A stretch of DNA of 64,000 nucleotides. Origin: Symsagittifera roscoffensis. Lineage: Eukaryota; Xenacoelomorpha; Acoela; Convolutidae. This document shows, in pieces, positions 30,300 through 39,414 of this stretch. A model generated the notes under the pieces. That model ran no database searches, was not told the origin of the DNA, and worked only from the letters and a program-made list of their open reading frames with translations. Each line of letters starts with the position of its first letter. Positions within the stretch are counted from its first letter, which is position 1. Location of the stretch: NCBI RefSeq assembly GCF_963678635.1, contig NC_087064.1:41445165-41509164 (forward strand). Reading direction: 5' to 3'. The position numbers and the translations under genes are program-made.

Positions 30300-30994
30300 A
30301 TATCGTATATCTGGCGTGGACCTCGACGGACTGCCTCAAGACAATACCATGGGACTCTGAACACGTGATCTCTCACGGACTAAGGTCCAGGGAGATGATA
30401 CCATCTCTCCGAAGAAGCAAGTTCGTAGCAAGGCAAAAGCCCAACAACAGACACCACAAGATGTACCGGCCATTCTCCAAGACACCGGACCAAGCGTCTG
30501 GTGAGTATTCATGAGATTATCCCCGGGCACGTCCGGTGGAATGGGACATTAGGAGGTACAAAGGACTGGATACACCAAGGGGGTGATAGCCTGTTTGCAG
30601 CCTATGAACCGCTCGACATCAAGAGTGCAAAATATTTAAAAATGGCCAGTTCGGAATACGTGTACACGCCCCCTTCAATGTTTTGGCCAGACGTGATCTT
30701 TCTCACAAATCGCCAGCTGGGTTGGAGACAATCAGTGGGCATGGCGGTAAGCGTGCAGAGAGTTGTCAACATGGATCCGCAAGTGATAATATTAGCCGAC
30801 TCAAAAACTCAAATGATCGTTTGCAGAGTCGGGGGCTATTGACCCACCTTACAGACGGATCAGTTCCCAGCAACGAGTTCATGAGAGAGGCGATAATGAC
30901 GCTCCTATCGGCCATGACAGAAGCGGAGACCTCAATGCAGCGATGCTTCAGCAGGAATGTGGCGAAAACCATCTTTATTTTATCACCAGAATGA
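30300..30994 (+). pseudogene. 3' accessory ORF, second SGNH-like block
   Basis: After a decayed basic stretch (30.3-30.5 kb), two overlapping frames (30501-30842 and 30683-30994) share one protein across a frameshift near 30.79 kb. The parts are SEYVYTPPSMFWPDVIFLT, VNMDPQVIILA, then NDRLQSRGLLTHLTDGS, REAIMTLLSAMTEAETSMQR and KTIFILSP. The hydrophobic VIILA strand followed by ND.LQSRG, and later a FILSP strand, resembles blocks III-IV of another SGNH-like fold. No catalytic Ser block is recognised for this part. Confidence 0.4.
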
Positions 30995-31700
30995 AGTGCT
31001 GGATGTGGTGCTGGATGAAGTCCTAGGGTTGGAACTGTCGAACTTCGCCAGGCTGCTAAGGCTGAGACCAGGATTGAATGATGACCATCTGCTAGTGCAG
31101 CAGGTGGCCAATGACCTCAAGGAACGCGAAGGCGTGTATGGTCAGGCGTAATTTGACATCGTCTGATGAAGACCTCATGGCATTGGCCTTGGGGACAAGA
31201 CCGCACAAAATGTGTGGCTGTATCTGTCACAGAGGGTGTGCACGTTGGGAGAAGATGCCTTTGGAGATATTCCAGCGAGAAAAGAAATTCACCCATATCT
31301 AAAAACCTTGTTGCACGGAAGAGAGTAGGCTAGATACATGAGGTTGCAATTGTTGCAAGATCTGAACACCATGTCGCTGGACAAGTTCCAAGCGGATGTA
31401 CTGACGACAAGGTCGCAATATGAGAGGTCCAACGCGATCCTGGCAAGAACGGGAGTGGGATGGACGCCATTCTTCCTGTTCACGTGCTATCCGAGAGCCT
31501 CCAGGAACTTGATTGCGAGCTTCGTAAAGGACGCCAGGAAAATGTCGATCGGCCTTGTAATGTAACTTTGTAGTCAAATGTCCATTTTATGTGGCATTTG
31601 ACCCTGAAAACTTTGTGATGGGACGGACCGGTTATCTTTTTCAATCTGGCACTAGAGGACCTGAGGCTGCACGTGCTTCTCACGTTAATCCCGATGACGT
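30957..31700 (+). pseudogene. 3' accessory ORF, middle part
   Basis: Pieces in order are DEVLGLELSNFARLLRLRPG (31.02-31.07 kb), SDEDLMALALGTRPHKMCGC (31.17-31.22 kb) with CICHRGCARW giving a C-x-C-x3-C-type cluster, and the 75-codon frame 31338-31565 with LDKFQADVLTTRSQYERSNA and WTPFFLFTCYPRASRNLIAS. The sequence is clearly protein-like but I do not recognise a family. The Cys/His cluster (CGCICHRGC) might bind a metal. Stops near 31.15, 31.30 and 31.33 kb break it. Confidence 0.4.
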
Positions 31701-31803
31701 ATGGTCGTTAGGGTGACCTGTTTGTACTCTTGCGCTACCCCGAGCTGCGGCAGTGATCGAGCCGAGAGCTCAACGCGCATGGTAGACCGCCTCTTACCAT
31801 AAA

Positions 31804-32474
31804 ATGAAGGACCGGAGAACGGTTTTGATTCAATGCCTCCTGCAAGAGCGCAGGTTCCTGACTGGAGATTATAAGACCATAGCAGGAGCGAGTGAATGCA
31901 AGAAGTACGGCGGCATGCCCTCACTAACAGATCTGTCAGTGATGATGCGTATTGATCCGCTGGCTTTAGTGTTCACGATAGTGTATGGACCGATGCTGTG
32001 GCATGTGTAAAGGCATATAGGAACTCTGCAATCTGTGTGCGATATGTCAACCTGGTCTCGGTAATTGACCGTTCAGTGCTGAATTGGGTGGAACAACAGG
32101 AACTGAGAGAACTGGCAATCGATGGTAGGCTATTTGCAAGGATAGCGGAGCCTGGATGGATGCTGATAGATTTCAACATGTTCAAATGTCGAAATGGCGG
32201 TGAAGATCTTTCCAACGTCCAATTCAACCCCACACTCCGGATTCTGCGACCAATAGTGAAGGATTCGGGAGAAGCGATGCGAGTTCCGGCCTGGCCGGAA
32301 GCATATGTCCACTTGAAGGAAAACCAGCAGGCGTGGCTTGTAGGATCCAGACCATTTCCAGACCAATGCCCTCAATACCCGCAGATAAGGAGGATGTTGC
32401 TAGGAGTTACGTCTCCTATTACTGCCCCTAGCATCGGAGCAACTCGTGAAGTCGAAGCAAGAATGCGGAAATGA
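31804..32474 (+). pseudogene. 3' accessory ORF, distal part
   Basis: Two frames: 31804-32010 and 31998-32474 (158 codons). The latter is the second longest piece of the accessory ORF: YVNLVSVIDRSVLNWVEQQE, LRELAIDGRLFARIAEPGWM, FNPTLRILRPIVKDSGEAMR and YVHLKENQQAWLVGSRPFPD. No known domain recognised. The overlap of the two frames implies a frameshift near 32.0 kb. Confidence 0.4.
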
Positions 32475-33040
32475 TTTGAAGGCATGCAGCGATGCTGTAC
32501 GAGCTGAATTGTTCCGGCGATTCACACCTTTGATTTAAATTTTTCTAATGCATCGAGTCGAAAGAAGATCAAGATCAAGGTCTCACGATCCAGGAAGCCC
32601 GTATTTCCTCTGACGTGTGGAATAATGTGTATTCACCAGCTGACGATTGGCGAAAACTAAAATTGCCAGGACAGGAGAAGGTAATAGTGTTGGAACTGGG
32701 GAGCGAATCCAGAGGAGCCATCTACATGACGATTTATGAGTTGGCGCCACATGGTGATGAATCAGTGGAATTCCTTGTGAATGACGAAATATTTTACCAT
32801 GCGGGTGACCTGACTGTGCCGGCTCGGCCGGACTAAGCCATGGATATGCGCCAGTGCCCTTCCGGGCGGGGACCGAAGCCAGACGACGTCAACAATGACA
32901 ACGCTGAGGATCAGGATGACGATCCCATGAACTGAGAGGAGGAAAGAACGAGCGGAGTGTATTTAGGAGCCTTAGAGAAGGAATTGTGGGAGGCAGTCCG
33001 TGATGAAGGTGGGGTTGAAACAACCAATAATGCGCGAGGT
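32475..33040 (+). pseudogene. Accessory ORF remnant with acidic segment
   Basis: The frame 32615-32836 (73 codons) has EKVIVLELGSESRGAIYMTI and ESVEFLVNDEIFYHAGDLTV, a beta-rich acidic segment. The flanks (32.48-32.61 and 32.84-33.04 kb) hold only short broken pieces. It connects the SGNH-containing part with the block colinear with 1.4-2.1 kb. Function unknown. Confidence 0.35.
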
Positions 33041-33874
33041 TCTAGAGAAGGTGATGGGCCCCACTGAATTTGATGGTCTGACCGAGTCAGTCACGGAAGG
33101 TAGTGCCGATGAATACTCAACTACATAGAGACAATATGTTAAACGATCCAAGAAAGGGTTGAAGAGGCTGAACACTGTGAGCTCCGAAGTGATTAAGTCT
33201 CAAGCCAGTGCAGTGGTGACGTCGCTGGCGAAAGTGTCCCGTCCGACTGAAAATGGACAAAGGGATCGCACAGTGCCGAGTGGAGGAGAAAAAGAAAACT
33301 TGATACAATCTATGCTGTTGGCTGGTTTGATTTGAACAGACTCGAAGTCGAGAAAGACTAAAAGAACCCTAGCACACACGAAACTTGAAATGGTAGTTTT
33401 CAGTCAGTGCAGATCTGGTGGGCTAGATTATTACCAACCCTCGCGAACGAACATGGCTCATAGGAAGCTGGAAGGACAACTCGACAAGGTCAAGTACAGT
33501 CGGGTTACGATACCCGACTCGGTTCACATGAGCGATCCCACCGGTGGCTATGTGGAGATGCTCAAAGCGAGGAATTGAGCGAGAGGGCACCTGGTGGCTT
33601 GAGTGAAAAGAAAGCGCTGCAGGAACATTTGCAGAAACTTTTGGAAGGCTCTAATTTGGAACCAAGATATTATGACACTGTAATGTCATCTGATGCTATT
33701 GAAAGGGGACTAGAACAACTGCTGAAGAACCCCTGGAGGGTCGCTCTCCAAAAATACTTCGTTAAGTCGATGTGTGCACTTTCAACAAGGGCGGCATATC
33801 TGGCCTACCCGTGCGTGAGGGCAGAGTTGCAATTGCGATTAGCATGGTGTCTGTTGGGATTCAAGAGGTCGTAG
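33041..33874 (+). pseudogene. Module block colinear with 1.4-2.1 kb (retroelement copy)
   Basis: KSRKTKRTLAHTKLEMVVFSQC (in two parts; the shared core is TKR...TKLEM, then SQC) leads to LEGQLDKVKYSRVTIPDSVH and DPTGGYVEMLKARN, closed by TGA at 33576. ARGHLVA then continues in another frame. The 99-codon frame 33575-33874 has YYDTVMSSDAIERGLEQLL and AYLAYPCVRAELQLRL. Each piece has its counterpart at 1401-1895 and 1896-2099 in the same order. This ties the upstream array to the retroelement's 3' region. Confidence 0.6.
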
Positions 33875-33913
33875 TACGAAGCCAGTAGTGACTCGAAATC
33901 GAAGAAACAAGAG

Positions 33914-34522
33914 TTGAAATTGATGGAGGCTCTACAAGCTTTGGTTGCCAGAGACGACTCAGCGATAGCGTGTGCTAAGCTTTGTTGCGTGAGGTTCGTG
34001 GTGGATCGTATCCCCACTGCCGTGTTGGAAGAATGCATAAAAGCTATTCGACAAGAAGGAGTTACTCGTAAATGGATCTTGCTGGAGCTTTATCAGGACT
34101 TGCCGCTCCAGATACCTACCAAGGAATTGAGCAACGTTGAGAGCTACAGGGGACTGGAGGAAGTGGTACCGGACCTGGAGACACCTTCTGAGGACCTTAC
34201 AAGCTTCATGGTACCGGACCTGGAGACACCTTCTGATGACCATTTCTCATCAGGGGAGTATTCTTACCGGACGTGGGGAGTATTCTTGCCACTGCCTGGC
34301 GCAGAATTATGGTACCACAAAAGGGGGAACTTGATATTGGTATGGGATGTGCAGGAACTGTTCTCCACGGTATTGCCGGAGCAAACCCAGCTCGTATCAA
34401 TTTTAGTAGTCAGTGTCATGATCGCGTTGAGGTGGTTGGAAGCCAACGCTCGAACGAAGAAACAGGAAACGACTATACCTACATCTAACAAGCTAAGCAA
34501 CGTGAAATTCAGCAAAAATTAG
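33914..34522 (+). CDS. 202-aa open module frame, homologous to the MSAK frames of the array
   Basis: A 202-codon uninterrupted frame. Residues 1-75 are helical-looking and Cys-containing (DSAIACAKLCCVRFVVDRIP). A 15-residue repeat (VPDLETPSEDLTSFM, then VPDLETPSDDHFSSG) comes next from a 45-bp tandem duplication. Residues about 125-180 read ELWYHKRGNLILVWDVQEL then VSILVVSVMIALRWLEANA. This aligns with the array's WWYPGRSNLMLIWDSGDLLS and VIVGVMRAI. The C-terminus is basic. Function unknown. It is the best preserved frame of the 3' region. Confidence 0.5.
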   Translation: MKLMEALQALVARDDSAIACAKLCCVRFVVDRIPTAVLEECIKAIRQEGVTRKWILLELYQDLPLQIPTKELSNVESYRGLEEVVPDLETPSEDLTSFMVPDLETPSDDHFSSGEYSYRTWGVFLPLPGAELWYHKRGNLILVWDVQELFSTVLPEQTQLVSILVVSVMIALRWLEANARTKKQETTIPTSNKLSNVKFSKN

Positions 34523-34615
34523 GACTTGTTTAAAGCCACCTATAAAGTACTGAAAAAACCAAATGCAATTGAAAGGATCTGGACAAGGCATATATTGATG
34601 CTTTGATTCCCTGCT

Positions 34616-35061
34616 GTGATAACTTCATGGATATATGAGCTCGCGAAGCGTCATATGTCGAGAAACTCAGAAGCTTATCAGCGATTCCGGTTGGATATAG
34701 GACCGGGTGCCCATAAGAGATCATTTCTGACTCATAGAAAAGCTGTCAGTACACCTGTGAAGCGTGTGGCTGGATTGTCTTGCACAACAGAGAGCGAGAA
34801 GAAGGAGGTCTTTTGAGCTGACCTGGAGCAAAGGGTAAGCCTGTGCTTGCACAGCAGTTTCTGTCGGAATCGGGAGCGGAAAGTGACGTGGATCTCCTGC
34901 CCTGGTGTAAAGATAGACTGTCGAAGCACGAAAATTGGGGCACGGGCCGCAACTCTGATGCGAAGCTGCGAAGACGAGACGAGACAGAAGTGGGTAGAAT
35001 GAAAAACTTGATTGTCCTTGTGTGTGAAAATTTGACCAAGTCAACAAAGCTTGATTATTGA
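34616..35061 (+). pseudogene. Last module block before the 3' LTR
   Basis: The frame 34616-34816 reads WIYELAKRHMSRNSEAYQRF, then KRSFLTHRKAVSTPVKRVA. It matches the array copies (YDYAKKLMSKHIRVYSSYQM; KRAFLTHRNAMTTSMERTS). The preceding 60 bases, in another frame, keep I..IW.R..L..F, as in the array (IEVKKEWTRRRLIPQF). The frame 34843-35061 is basic and has no recognised counterpart. It ends ~200 bp before the LTR-like block. Confidence 0.5.
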
Positions 35062-35258
35062 AATTTTTGAATTTTTATTTTGATTAGAATTTGGTCAGAC
35101 CAGATGTTGAAACTGTTGATATTTGTTATTTAAGATTGTTGAAATACAATGAATATTTTAGTTTGTTACTACTTATTTATGCAGGCCTTTAGGTGAGTAC
35201 ATTAACTTATTTAAACCTGACTGAAAGTTTTTAACCTGCACAGGACACATTTTCACTT

Positions 35259-35788
35259 TGTGGCGACCTGGTACGGTTTGGGAACGCTCGCTTGAGAAGG
35301 GTGGATACCTCATTACTTTTCCTAGCCAGATTTTCTTAGTTTTAATGTTTAGGGCAACAGCATTGGTGAACGATTATAATTTTGAGTAATTCTAAGTTAA
35401 TATCAACGGGTGGGTGGCCGTGCCAGATTCCAAAACCTTTTTTTAAAACAAACAAGAGCAAAAGAAAATTTTTGATCAAATGACGTAAGTAGTCAGAGAA
35501 GAAATTTTAGCAAGGACACTCCTTATGGTGCATATTTCGTGAAAATGTTAGAAGGCAGTGAGATGTAGTGCGTGGTTTTTTTGCATGTAAGCGAAAGCTG
35601 ATCAAAAGTCGTTTAGCTGATGGCCTAAAAATGGTAGCGTAATATCTAGCCCTTAACATACCAGAAAAACAACTGGCTAGGCCAAGACGGTTTAAGACGA
35701 GTAGGACTAAGGGAACTGACCTCAGCCAGTCGTCAATAAGCATTTTTTCTACGCTTCGTCACTGTGTAATGTCTGGGAGAATGTTACA
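35259..35788 (+). mobile_element. LTR-like sequence, 3' copy (530 bp, TGT...ACA)
   Basis: It starts TGTGGCGACCTGGTACGG and ends GTCTGGGAGAATGTTACA. The start matches 12745 and 15090, the last ~195 bases match 16349-16537, and the last 12 bases match 14050-14061. TGT...ACA termini are typical of LTRs. A TTTTCACTT stretch immediately precedes it, also seen at the other copies. The compact 530-bp form probably best shows the original LTR length. Confidence 0.6.
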
Positions 35789-36838
35789 CCATTACTCAAA
35801 ACTATACTAACCATTATTGCGATACAAGAAATCAACAAAAAACATGACTTCACGCGACAAACTGATTTAAGCAACACACTTGATAATCCTATAAAAGTCA
35901 ATCAGTATTTCGAATATGTATTATGATGCTTCATTTCGAATCAAACTAAAATTGGACAAAGTTATACTATAATTTTCTCCAACTATTTCCAAAGTTTAGA
36001 AATAAAGTTGTTTTAGTTTTTGAGAAATAATCTCAAACATCATCCGAGCGAAATACTGCTAGTCTTCGAAACTTTTGCCGTTGGAACTTATTTTTTGTCA
36101 TTACAAAACAAAATTCACCGGAAACTGTCTCTGCCCACATGCAAAAGGCATCAACTCACTTTCGTCGTCTATGAACTATGCGCGAGGAATGAAATGCAGC
36201 TTCGAGCATCCAAACGCACGCAATTTCAAGGTGTGTTCTTGGTGTCTAACTTGCGTGTCAGCAATATTGGAAGCCCTTTTTTCAGTTCAAGTTCAGTTCA
36301 GGAATTTCCGGCAAACTAAGTGATTTCAGAAACTCGGATGTATAATGGCAGAGCATTTTCATCGACACAATTATGCACACTATAACAATCGGTCGTAACT
36401 TCAGAGACCCTTAAAGACTATAAAGAGGATATTTCAGCAGTAACTTTCCAGAAAGGAACCACCGACCTTTTAACACAAAAGTAAAAAACCTCAATTTCGA
36501 CGGCTTGGCATTCATAGACAAACTTTTGGCAAATTGGGCAAATTAATATTTCTAACCTCATATCCTGAGCAAATGCACGAATCCGTTAAAAAATTAGATA
36601 TGCAGAAAGCAACGGCGTCATGAACGAAAACACTAGATCTGAGACACGTACAATAGAATCGTTTCGGAATCGGAGAAGATGTCGCGATCAAGAGAGATAA
36701 GTGTGAGGAGAAATCAGTGAGTTCGTGACTGTAATTTACTCGCCGCTAGGGGCTTTTGCGCTTCGTGGCCCTAAACTGATGACCCTATCGTGGAAACTTA
36801 CAGGAAATCTGTGGAGCACCCGAACCTCATCTCTGTAA
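35789..36838. other. AT-rich interval without a supported gene
   Basis: No module homology was seen. Overlapping frames at 36020-36319 and 36075-36323 give a Cys-containing translation (NCLCPHAKG, FKVCSWCLTC), but nothing supports either frame. Base composition shifts to clearly more AT-rich than in the left half of the window. Confidence 0.4.
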
Positions 36839-37730
36839 TTGATTCGTCATCAATCAGCTGCAGTGATCAAAGTGTACTCACAGAGTCTATGGAAGAAGAC
36901 ATACTGTTTGGGAAAATTGCGGAAGCATGAGTACTGTGGATGGGGAACACAAAAAGCTGTGGAATCTTCGAACCTTCACCAAGTTAAATGGAGAGAAGAC
37001 GAGAGTTGTGAGATTACTGCAAGCGTACAAGAGAAAAAAATTATTTTTCTCTGATCACAAAAATATTACTCGGAGCAGACTCCGCAGTTTACGCACCCTA
37101 CTTCAGAGCTTTCGAGATGAACAAAACCAAGCGTGTGACATTCGCAAACATTTTGGATTAATACTTCGTGAGCAGGAAAGCTGCTGTGTTGTAAGGTACA
37201 CAGTTTTGTGTCCAGTGAAATTTTCTTTTTCACCCTTACGCTGCGCCGTCAAGATGGGGAAAAACTTCAAGGATTGGGATTGTACAAGCAAAGAATGTTA
37301 AAAACCTTCAGGACTTTTAAGTGGATTAGATGTGGTCGTTGTTCTAATTGTGTAAACAAAACTCTTAGCGCCTCAAAGAAGACCCAATGGTTTCAGTGTC
37401 ATATGTGTCTTAAGAGAAAATCTGTAAGTATAGCTTCAATTGGTAGTGACTTCGTGCTAAACAGTTATGTAAATACAGCCAATTCTAATGTTCGAGTGCT
37501 CAAGAGGGTACCTGAGGACTCGCGTCTTCTTTTGGCAAAAACTCTTTCAGATAAAATCAATGATATTTTCTACAAAGTAGAAAAAGTTACACATTGGCTG
37601 GTTTTTCTGGCGTTTTTCTTGTTTTTTCCAAAACAACCCCAAAGAAATGGTCGTAAGCAAACGACAGCTATGAGTTCAATTTTAAACAAAAAAAATAGGA
37701 ACCAATATGGTTTCACTGCCTAAACCTTTG
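36839..37730 (+). pseudogene. Module remnant, copy III-a, with degenerate PHD-like cluster
   Basis: The frames 36839-37054, 36927-37301 and 37208-37723 overlap. The module sequence passes between them: KILLGADSAVYAPYFRAFEM near 37.06-37.12 kb, KAAVLxGTQFCVQ near 37.18-37.21 kb, then CTSKEC, RCGRCSNCVNK and WFQCHMCLKRKSV at 37.28-37.43 kb. Relative to the next copy, the KWYYI part of the finger is deleted. It is a near-duplicate of 37.93-38.4 kb about 947 bp downstream. Confidence 0.5.
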
Positions 37731-37931
37731 CTCAAGAATCAAACACAACCCAAACAGATCTCGCGCAGAGAAAAAAACTTACCAGCAGCAAGCTCGATGA
37801 GATAATCAAAAAGAAGGAATGACTCTGGCCACTTCCGATGACATGATCGCACTTTTTCCGACTCCTATTTATAAAAAATTGGTATCTGAACACCTATGTG
37901 TTAAGAAAAGCTGATTCAAATAACCCGGAAA

Positions 37932-38168
37932 ATGATCAGGGAGGAGACCGTAGACTGGAACGATTTCAATGAAATTCCCGAAAAAATGCCAGAATTTTCT
38001 CTGATCTGGAGAATCTTACTCGGAGCAGACTCCGCAGTTTATGCAACTTCATTCAAAACTCTCGATACGAACGAAAACAAGCGTGTGACATTCGCGAACA
38101 CAGTGGATCCATTTTTCGTGAGCAGCAAAAATGCTGTGTTGTACTGCACACATTTTTGTGTCCAGTGA
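37932..38168 (+). CDS. 78-aa module frame (copy III-b), paralogue of 187-429
   Basis: An open 78-codon frame: EETVDWNDFNEIPEKMPEFS, then ILLGADSAVYATSFKTLDTN and FANTVDPFFVSSKNAVLYC. It is the cleanest copy of the block that is broken at 187-429 and 37.06 kb. A partial third copy of its beginning (VDWN.FN.IPEK) is at 39.25-39.31 kb. Function unknown. Confidence 0.45.
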   Translation: MIREETVDWNDFNEIPEKMPEFSLIWRILLGADSAVYATSFKTLDTNENKRVTFANTVDPFFVSSKNAVLYCTHFCVQ

Positions 38169-38219
38169 AACTTCTTTTTTTACCCCTACGCTGCTCCGTC
38201 AAGATGAAGAAAAACACCA

Positions 38220-38400
38220 AAGAGTGGGAGTGTACATGCAAAAAATGCTTAAAACCTTCAGGACTTTTAAATGGAGTAGATGTGATTGTTGTACTAAATG
38301 GTACTATATCAATTGTGTAAATAAAAAAAATTAGCGCCTTAAAGAAGATCCAATGGTTTCATTGTCCTATTTGTCTTAAGAGGAAATCTGTCAATAATGC
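38220..38400 (+). pseudogene. PHD-finger-like zinc cluster, frame-broken
   Basis: Across two frameshifts the sequence gives WECTCKKCLKPSG (38.22-38.27 kb), RCDCCTKWYYINCVNK (38.28-38.33 kb) and KIQWFHCPICLKRKSV (38.34-38.39 kb). C..C, C..C, W-Y-Y-x2-C and W..C-x2-C in this order is the C4HC3 pattern of a PHD finger, with the central His replaced by Tyr. PHD fingers read histone tails; some retroelement proteins carry them. The degenerate neighbour at 37.28-37.43 kb has the same outer cysteines. Confidence 0.45.
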
Positions 38401-39330
38401 TTAAAGTGGTAGTGACTTCAGTCGAATTAGTTATGTGAATACAGCCATTTCTAATGTCCGAGTGCTCATGAGATGACCTAAGGACTCGCGTCCTCTCTTG
38501 GCAGAAAGTCCTTCAGATAAAATCGATGGTAATTTCTATTATGAAGAAAAAAATTACACAGTGGCTGGCTTTTCTGGCGTCTTTCTTGTTTTTTTTTTCA
38601 AAATAATCCAAAAAAAAGGTTCGTAAGCAAACGACAGCTATGACTTCTATTTTAACCAAAAAAATAGGAGCCAATATTGTTTCACTACCTAAACCTTTGC
38701 TCAAGAATCAAACACACCCCAAATTAATTTACATAACTAATTAGACTGGTAGTGACTTCAGTCTAATTAGTTATGTAAATACAGCCATGTCTAATGTCGG
38801 AGTGCTCATGAGATAACCTAAGGACTCGCGTCTTCTCTTGGCAGAAAGTCTTTCAGATAAAGTTGATGATAATTTCTATTATGAAGAAAAAAATTACAAA
38901 GTGGATGGCTTTTCTGGCGTCCTTCTTGTTTTTTTTTCAAAATAATCCAAAAGAAAGTGTCGTAAGCAAACGACAGCTATGACTTCTATTTTAACCAAAA
39001 AAAAATAGGAGCCAATATTGTTTCACTACCTAAAGTCTTTGCTCAAGAATCAAACACACCCCAAACAGATCTCGCGCAGAGAAAAAAACTTACCAGCAGC
39101 AAGCTCGATGAGGTAATTAAAAAGAAGGAATTACTCTGGCCGCTTCCGATGACATGAACGCGCCTTTTCTGACTCCTATTCATAAAGAATTTGTACCTGA
39201 ACACCCATGTCTCAAGAAAAGCTGATTCAAATAACCCGAATAAAGGTCAGTAGACCGTAGACTGGAACAATTTCAATAAAATTCCCGAAAAAAGCCAGAA
39301 TTTTCTCTGAACTGGAAACGAGGTTGACTG
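38400..39330. repeat. Diverged direct repeats within copy III
   Basis: GGTAGTGACTTC.GT..AATTAGTTATGT.AATACAGCC occurs at about 38408 and 38749, followed in both by AGTGCTCATGAGAT.ACCTAAGGACTCGCGTC. The segment AGCAAGCTCGATGAG.TAAT.AAAAAGAAGGAAT occurs near 37.79 and 39.10 kb. These give periods of about 340 and 1312 bp. No intact frame is present; the sequence is decayed module or its spacer. Confidence 0.65.
38727..38780. other. Perfect 22-bp palindrome with 10-nt loop
   Basis: The left arm 38727-38748 begins ATTTACATAACTAATTAG. Its exact reverse complement lies at 38759-38780, with loop GTAGTGACTT between. All 22 pairs match. The right arm belongs to the direct repeat also present near 38415, so the left arm is an added inverted copy. 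Confidence 0.9.
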
Positions 39331-39414
39331 TTAAATTAAGATGCTCTTGTGTCATCTGCATATGTAAACGTCATATTGGTCAAGTAAGACTATCAAAAGC
39401 TGCAGATAACCTGA

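Larger units (their letters stand above)
15090..35788 (+). mobile_element. Large decayed Ty3/gypsy-type LTR retroelement (tentative limits)
   Basis: The region has LTR-like sequence at 15090-15525 and 16349-16537, gag at 19.4-21.8 kb, pol at 21.9-28.1 kb with the Ty3 order protease, RT, RNase H, integrase, a further coding region at 28.7-35.1 kb, and an LTR-like block at 35259-35788. If this is one element it spans about 19-20 kb, much larger than usual Ty3 elements (about 5-10 kb). Many stops and frameshifts show that it is inactive. The 5' boundary is uncertain because the LTR region is tandemly duplicated, and no target-site duplication could be matched. Confidence 0.55.

Noticed and set aside
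28702-35061. Envelope gene behind pol
   Set aside because: No signal peptide, furin-like site, fusion peptide or C-terminal transmembrane anchor was visible; SGNH-like motifs and the recurrent module fit better.
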